Assembly (NCBI GenBank): GCA_913775315.1
Contig: CAJYIX010000020.1
Span: 1-64,000, forward strand
Reading direction: 5' to 3'
Length of the DNA stretch: 64,000 nucleotides
Source of the DNA: an uncultured Sphingomonas sp.
GTDB lineage: Bacteria; Pseudomonadota; Alphaproteobacteria; Sphingomonadales; Sphingomonadaceae
Below, piece after piece: positions 60,192 through 64,000 of this stretch. The stretch's first letter is position 1; each line of letters starts with the position of its first letter. The position numbers and the translations under genes were made by a program. Under the pieces are notes generated by a model. The model was not told the origin of the DNA and did no database searches. It saw only the letters and a program-made list of their open reading frames with translations.

Positions 60192-60731
60192 ATGCAGAAG
60201 GCGGACGGGGCGCGAATGCGCCTGAATGACGACCTCGCCCTCGCCGCCGCCGGAGATCGCGTGGCCTTTGCGCGCATCTATGCCGATACGTCGCACAAAC
60301 TATTTGGGATCGTCCTGCGCCTCGTCCACGACAGGGAAGCGGCGGAGGATGTTCTTCAGGAAGTCTATCTGAAAATCTGGGACCGGGCAGGCAGCTTCGA
60401 TCCCGCGCGCGCCAGCCCGATCACCTGGATGGCGACGATCGCCCGCAACACCGCGATCGACAGTCAGCGCCGCCGCGATCGCCGGCGCGAGGACGGCGAA
60501 CCCGCGGACTCGGCGGATGCGAGCGTGTCGGGCGACCCCGACCTACGCATCGGCCTCGCCCGCTGCATGACCCTGCTTGAGGACCATCAGCGCCAGTTCA
60601 TCCGCTCGGCCTTCTTCGACGGCTACAGCTATGCGGAGATGGCGACCCACGCATCGGTGCCGCTCGGCACGATGAAAAGCTGGGTGCGGCGCGGGCTCGA
60701 ACGACTTCGGTTCTGCCTCGACGCCGACTGA
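60192..60731 (+). CDS. ECF-family RNA polymerase sigma factor
   Basis: This 179-residue ECF sigma factor has region 2 (FARIYADTSHKLFGIVLRLVHDREAAEDVLQEVYLKIWDRAGSF), a short linker and region 4 (GYSYAEMATHASVPLGTMKSWVRRGLERL). No anti-sigma factor gene (RskA or FecR type) follows, as would be usual for this SigK-like group. CAGGAGAGG is placed well for the ATG at 60192; ATG 60216 would remove eight residues. It is divergent from the halogenase gene. Confidence 0.93.
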   Translation: MQKADGARMRLNDDLALAAAGDRVAFARIYADTSHKLFGIVLRLVHDREAAEDVLQEVYLKIWDRAGSFDPARASPITWMATIARNTAIDSQRRRDRRREDGEPADSADASVSGDPDLRIGLARCMTLLEDHQRQFIRSAFFDGYSYAEMATHASVPLGTMKSWVRRGLERLRFCLDAD

Positions 60732-60733
60732 GG

Positions 60734-61480
60734 TTAAGCCGCGATACCGACCTTGCCGAACGGGCCCAGCAGCGCGCGATGCACCGTCTCCGCCGCGCCA
60801 TAGCATCCGCCCGCCACCGCTTCCAGCGCGGCGCGGTCGCGCACGACGATCTTGCCGCGGGTGCAGCGAACGACGCGCTCGCCTTCGAGCAGATGAAGGC
60901 TGTCGGTCACGCCCGCACGGCGCGAGGCCAGGAACTCGGCAAGGCGCAGATGCGTGATGTCCAGCGTGTCGCCCTCGACCCGGTCGTGCAGCATGCACAG
61001 CCAGCGCGCCAGCCGCGCTTCCGGCCGGCAGTGCAGGCGCCCGGCGATGGTCGAGCGCATCTGGGCGATCACCGTCTCGCGATAGCGCAGCAGCGCGGCG
61101 GCGAGCGCCGGGCGCTCGGTACACAGCGCCTGGACGCGCTCGCCCGGGATCGACAGTGCTGTGCCGCGGATCAGGACGCCGATCGCGGTCGAGGGCGCGA
61201 TCCCGGTCGCAGGCTCCCAGCCGAGCACGCCCTCGCGCCCGACCATCCCGCATTCGACCAGCTCGGCGCCGATCCGCTCGCCGAAGGAAAGCACGGCGGT
61301 CTCGGGCAACCAGAGCGAGGGGCCCTGCGCCTCCGGCACCACCGGCTCGGCATTGGCGAAGGTGACGCGGACCGCCACCGCCGCGACCACCCTCGCATCG
61401 TCCCGCGGCAGCGCGGCCAGAAAGAGATTGGCATAGGCAGCGCTGTCGCTGCGGTCGGTACGGTCGGTGCTGCGGTACAT
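60734..61480 (-). CDS. Second Crp-family transcription regulator
   Basis: This 248-residue regulator has the Crp/Fnr layout: an N-terminal sensor domain (about 20-150) that is poorly conserved, and a C-terminal winged helix (THLRLAEFLASRRAGVTDSLHLLEGERVV). The DNA-recognition helix SRRAGVTD differs from that of the Crp protein at 54150-54881. Its target is unknown. It ends two bases from the convergent ECF sigma gene and is preceded by the rplS terminator region. Confidence 0.9.
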   Translation of the reverse strand: MYRSTDRTDRSDSAAYANLFLAALPRDDARVVAAVAVRVTFANAEPVVPEAQGPSLWLPETAVLSFGERIGAELVECGMVGREGVLGWEPATGIAPSTAIGVLIRGTALSIPGERVQALCTERPALAAALLRYRETVIAQMRSTIAGRLHCRPEARLARWLCMLHDRVEGDTLDITHLRLAEFLASRRAGVTDSLHLLEGERVVRCTRGKIVVRDRAALEAVAGGCYGAAETVHRALLGPFGKVGIAA

Positions 61481-61602
61481 CTACTCACAATCGCTAAACT
61501 AACCCATGTGAGTTTCGCAACAGCCCCCGTTTGCGGATGCATGCCGGGGGCGGGCGGGCGAAATAAATGTTCGCTTCCGTACGATCGATTCGGCCAGACA
61601 CG

Positions 61603-61638
61603 AAAAGGGGCGCGGCAGGTAACCCCGCCGCGCCCCTA
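61603..61638 (-). terminator. Intrinsic terminator of trmD-rplS
   Basis: A perfect 11-bp stem (61606-61616 with 61627-61637, 10-base loop) is followed on the minus strand by TTTT. It lies about 25 bases after the rplS stop and is the clearest intrinsic terminator in the window. Confidence 0.85.
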
Positions 61639-61660
61639 GTTCATGCGAAATCGCAATGCC

Positions 61661-62047
61661 TTACTTGGCGGCAACCTCGCTCGGGCGCGGGTCGCGGCGC
61701 TCGGCGATACGCGCCGACTTGCCGGTGCGGCCACGCAGATAATAGAGCTTCGCACGGCGAACGACGCCGCGGCGCACGACCTCGATCGAATCGATCGTCG
61801 GCGAATAGAGCGGGAACACGCGCTCGACGCCCTCGCCGAACGAAATCTTGCGGACGGTGAAGTTCGAGCCCATGCCCTTGTTCGAACGCGCGATGCACAC
61901 GCCCTCGTAGTTCTGGACACGGCGGCGCTCGCCCTCGATCACCTTCACGCCGACCTTCAGCGTGTCGCCCGGACGGAACTCGGGGATCTTCTTGTCGGCC
62001 AGGAACTTGGCGATCTGTTCAGCTTCGATCTGCTGGATCAGGTTCAT
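61661..62047 (-). CDS. rplS: 50S ribosomal protein L19
   Basis: This 128-residue L19 lies at the interface of the ribosomal subunits. The family core is clear: [67 protein letters not shown] and [20 protein letters not shown]. Its ATG at 62047 overlaps the trmD stop (ATGA), the usual trmD-rplS order. It ends at a strong intrinsic terminator. Confidence 0.97.
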   Translation of the reverse strand: MNLIQQIEAEQIAKFLADKKIPEFRPGDTLKVGVKVIEGERRRVQNYEGVCIARSNKGMGSNFTVRKISFGEGVERVFPLYSPTIDSIEVVRRGVVRRAKLYYLRGRTGKSARIAERRDPRPSEVAAK

Positions 62048-62781
62048 TTCTTGTCGTCCCAATCTTCATCGCTGCGCGCCAGAGGGAGGCTGACCCGAAC
62101 GCCGGTGTGGCGCTCCCAAAGGTCGGGCCTCCTTAGCCGTGTATCGGTCTCGGCCATCTGGCGTCGCCAGGCCGCGATCCGCGCATGATCCCCCGATCGC
62201 AGCACTTCGGGGATCGTGCGCCCTTCCCATTCGACGGGTCGGGTGAATTGAGGGTATTCGAGGAGGCCGCTTTCGAAGCTTTCCTCGTCTCCGCTCGAAG
62301 CGGCGCCCATTACGCCGGGAAGCAGCCGAACGCAAGCGTCGAGCAGGGTGAGCGCCGCCATCTCGCCGCCGGACAGGACATAGTCGCCGATCGACACCGG
62401 CTCGATCGGGCGCCCCTCGAACAGGCGCTCGTCGAACCCCTCGAACCGGCCGCACAGGATCGAAACGCCCGGCCCCGCGGCAAGCTCGCGCACCCGCGCC
62501 TGCGTCAATGGCTTGCCCCGCGGGCTCATCGCCAGCATCGGCCGGTCATAGCCGACGCTGTCGCAGGCCGCCGCCAGCACGTCGGCCCGCAGTACCATCC
62601 CCGCGCCGCCGCCCGCGGGCGTGTCGTCCACGCTGCGATGCTTGTCGGTCGCGAAGTCGCGGATCTGCACGGTCTTGAGGCGCCACCGCCCCTCGCGCAG
62701 GCCCCGGCCCGCCAGCGAAAGGCCGAGCGGGCCGGGAAACATCTCGGGGTAAAGCGTTAAGGCGGTGGCGGCGAAGACCAT
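62044..62781 (-). CDS. trmD: tRNA (guanine-37-N1)-methyltransferase
   Basis: This is a 245-residue TrmD, which methylates G37 of tRNAs and prevents frameshifting. The trefoil-knot SAM site is seen in [13 protein letters not shown] and [17 protein letters not shown], with [14 protein letters not shown] and [28 protein letters not shown]. The start at 62781 ([15 protein letters not shown]) matches the family; rpsP and rimM, often upstream, are not in this position here. It is 35 bases from the divergent oxidoreductase gene. Confidence 0.97.
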   Translation of the reverse strand: MVFAATALTLYPEMFPGPLGLSLAGRGLREGRWRLKTVQIRDFATDKHRSVDDTPAGGGAGMVLRADVLAAACDSVGYDRPMLAMSPRGKPLTQARVRELAAGPGVSILCGRFEGFDERLFEGRPIEPVSIGDYVLSGGEMAALTLLDACVRLLPGVMGAASSGDEESFESGLLEYPQFTRPVEWEGRTIPEVLRSGDHARIAAWRRQMAETDTRLRRPDLWERHTGVRVSLPLARSDEDWDDKK

Positions 62782-62816
62782 GGGGGCTCCTTGGCCTGCA
62801 CGCGGGAGGAAAGGCA

Positions 62817-63722
62817 ATGGAGGATTGCATCATCGTCGGCGCCGGCCCCGCGGGTCTGACCGCGGCGATCTATCTGGCGCGCTTCCACCTCAAGGTCCGC
62901 ATGTTCGATTGCGGGTCGAGCCGCGCCGCCATGATCCCGCGGACGCACAATCATGCGGGTTATCCGGGCGGCATTCCCGGCCCCGAGCTCCTCCGTCGGA
63001 TGCGCGAACAGGCGGCCGAGTTCGGGGTGACGCGCGAGGAATGCTCCGTCACCGCGATCGAGCCGCTGGACGGCCGGTTCGGCATATACTGCGGCGACCG
63101 CACCTGGGAGGCGCGAACCGTCCTGCTCGCGACGGGCGTCGTCAATCACCGGCCGGAGAGGATGGACGACGCGCTGCACGATGCGGCGCTGGCGGGCGGG
63201 CAGCTTCGCTACTGCCCGATCTGCGACGGGTATGAAGTGACCGATCGCCGGGTCGGGGTGATCGGCACCGGCGCGCACGGGATGCGCGAGGCGCTGTTCC
63301 TACGCGGCTATACACGCGACGTGACGCTGGTCGCGCCGGCGGTCCACGATCTCGACGACGCCTGCCGCGCGGCGCTGGTCGATTCCGGCGTGACGCTCGT
63401 CGAGGGGCCATGCGGCGGCTATGGGCTTGAAGGCGATCGGCTGGCACTCGACACGGCCGAGGGACGGCTGGCATTCGACAGCGTCTATCCCGCGCTCGGC
63501 TCGACGATCCGCTCGGCTCTCGCGATCGGCGCGGGCGCCCACGCGACGGGCGAAGGTTGCCTGACCGTCGACGATCACATGCGCACCAGCGTCCCCGGCC
63601 TGTTCGCGGCGGGCGACGTGGTGCTGGGGCTCGACCAGATTTCCAATGCGATGGGCCAGGCGGGCGTCGCGGCGACGACGATCCGCAACACGCTCAACGA
63701 AGCGACGCCGCTGCGGCGGTGA
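62817..63722 (+). CDS. Thioredoxin-reductase-like NAD(P)/FAD oxidoreductase
   Basis: This 301-residue flavoprotein of the thioredoxin reductase family has the FAD motif [17 protein letters not shown] at the N-terminus, the redox-active CxxC in [10 protein letters not shown], a NAD(P) motif GVIGTGAHG, and GLFAAGDVV near the C-terminus. The CxxC supports a real disulfide reductase. The partner protein is not adjacent. The gene is divergent from trmD. Confidence 0.9.
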   Translation: MEDCIIVGAGPAGLTAAIYLARFHLKVRMFDCGSSRAAMIPRTHNHAGYPGGIPGPELLRRMREQAAEFGVTREECSVTAIEPLDGRFGIYCGDRTWEARTVLLATGVVNHRPERMDDALHDAALAGGQLRYCPICDGYEVTDRRVGVIGTGAHGMREALFLRGYTRDVTLVAPAVHDLDDACRAALVDSGVTLVEGPCGGYGLEGDRLALDTAEGRLAFDSVYPALGSTIRSALAIGAGAHATGEGCLTVDDHMRTSVPGLFAAGDVVLGLDQISNAMGQAGVAATTIRNTLNEATPLRR

Positions 63723-63730
63723 TTGGGAAA

Positions 63731-63814
63731 GGCGTCGCCCCAGCGAAAGCTGGGGTCGCTGGCCTTGCCTGCTATGCCATCGGCCAGCGATCCCAGCTTT
63801 CACTGCGATGACGC
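63731..63814. repeat. REP-like palindromic repeat between convergent genes
   Basis: Two 23-base arms, 63742-63764 and 63782-63804, form an inverted repeat with 21 of 23 positions matching and a 17-base loop. Weaker pairing extends outward to GGCGTC/GACGCC. The arm core, AGCGAAAGCTGGG followed by a GCTGGCC block, looks like the short palindromic elements that recur in sphingomonad genomes. It sits between two convergent genes and may end both transcripts. Confidence 0.75.
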
Positions 63815-63818
63815 CGCT

Positions 63819-64000
63819 TCAGAACCAGGCGCGCAGCCCCGCGACGAAGGCGAAGCCGCCCGTCCCCTCGCCGTCGGCGCGTGCGAACCGTGCGGTGTCG
63901 CCGAACCGCCGCTCCCATGACACGCCGACATAGGGCGCGACCTCGCGCTTCCATTCGTAGCGAAGGCGCAGCCCCGCCTCCGCCCGCGTCACGCCCGAGC
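63819..64000 (-). CDS. copB: Copper resistance outer membrane protein CopB, C-terminal end (runs off the right edge)
   Basis: These are the last 59 residues of a beta-barrel protein. The segment LRYEWKREVAPYVGVSWERRFGD, with a final GLRAWF, matches the C-terminus of CopB, an outer membrane copper-resistance protein. Most of the gene and any copA partner lie outside the window. Confidence 0.85.
   Translation of the reverse strand, partial: SGVTRAEAGLRLRYEWKREVAPYVGVSWERRFGDTARFARADGEGTGGFAFVAGLRAWF

Noticed and set aside
1-64000. CRISPR array, prophage or insertion sequence
   Set aside because: No regularly spaced repeats, transposase, integrase or phage structural genes were seen. The only repeats are short and local.

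Overview
The window is about 64 kb of very GC-rich chromosomal DNA. Gene content and protein style point to a sphingomonad alphaproteobacterium (Sphingomonas or a close relative). The evidence is TonB-dependent receptors with sphingomonad-style motifs, a flavin-dependent tryptophan-halogenase family protein, HWE-type sensor kinases, an MprF/AcvB pair, a CopB-type outer membrane protein and overlapping ATGA/TGATG gene junctions. I saw no rRNA or tRNA gene, CRISPR array, phage or insertion sequence. The only structured RNA gene recognised is rnpB.

Region 1 (1-20101) is a quinoprotein alcohol-oxidation locus. A periplasmic PQQ-dependent alcohol dehydrogenase with the two-aspartate metal site typical of lanthanide enzymes is grouped with a PedF-type cytochrome c, a second small cytochrome c, a quinoprotein-associated periplasmic binding protein, a YVTN beta-propeller protein, a metallo-beta-lactamase-fold hydrolase, a SoxYZ-like carrier and a rhodanese-like CxxxCW protein. 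It also holds two TonB receptors, a porin-like barrel, an ExaC-type aldehyde dehydrogenase with its DUF779 partner, and acetyl-CoA synthetase. Together these would take a short alcohol such as ethanol through aldehyde and acid to an acyl-CoA. A FIST sensor, a PAS hybrid kinase and a LuxR-type regulator sit in the middle. Five promoter regions of the locus share a 16-bp motif close to ATTGNACYTTGGNAGG, which I propose is the operator of a local regulator.

Region 2 (20098-36889) is signal transduction: a PilZ protein, a PAS-GGDEF-EAL protein, a response regulator-kinase-response regulator cassette, and a ten-gene chemotaxis-type operon. That operon runs from a soluble globin-coupled receptor through STAS, CheA, CheR, CheB, CheD, CheY and CheW to a second CheB-like protein lacking catalytic residues and a small unknown protein. 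An OmpR-type two-component pair with a PDZ protein follows.

Region 3 (37011-44576) is envelope modification: two small envelope proteins, MprF (aminoacyl-phosphatidylglycerol synthase), its functional counterpart AcvB/VirJ, and a three-domain GH18-like/NodB deacetylase/GT2 protein.

Region 4 (44573-54881) mixes redox and housekeeping genes: a cyclic-nucleotide-domain flavoprotein, a [2Fe-2S] ferredoxin, a J-domain protein, rnpB, a succinate-semialdehyde-type dehydrogenase, xseB-ispA-coaD, an HWE kinase with its receiver protein, and a Crp/Fnr regulator.

Region 5 (54882-64000) holds a Phd/PIN toxin-antitoxin pair with a clear palindromic operator, a cation/proton antiporter with a porin, a flavin-dependent halogenase, an ECF sigma factor, a second Crp-family regulator, trmD-rplS with an intrinsic terminator, a thioredoxin-reductase-like oxidoreductase and the end of copB. 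No gap between genes exceeds 300 bases once rnpB is counted. Start sites were chosen from overlaps and ribosome-binding sequences and are uncertain where stated.
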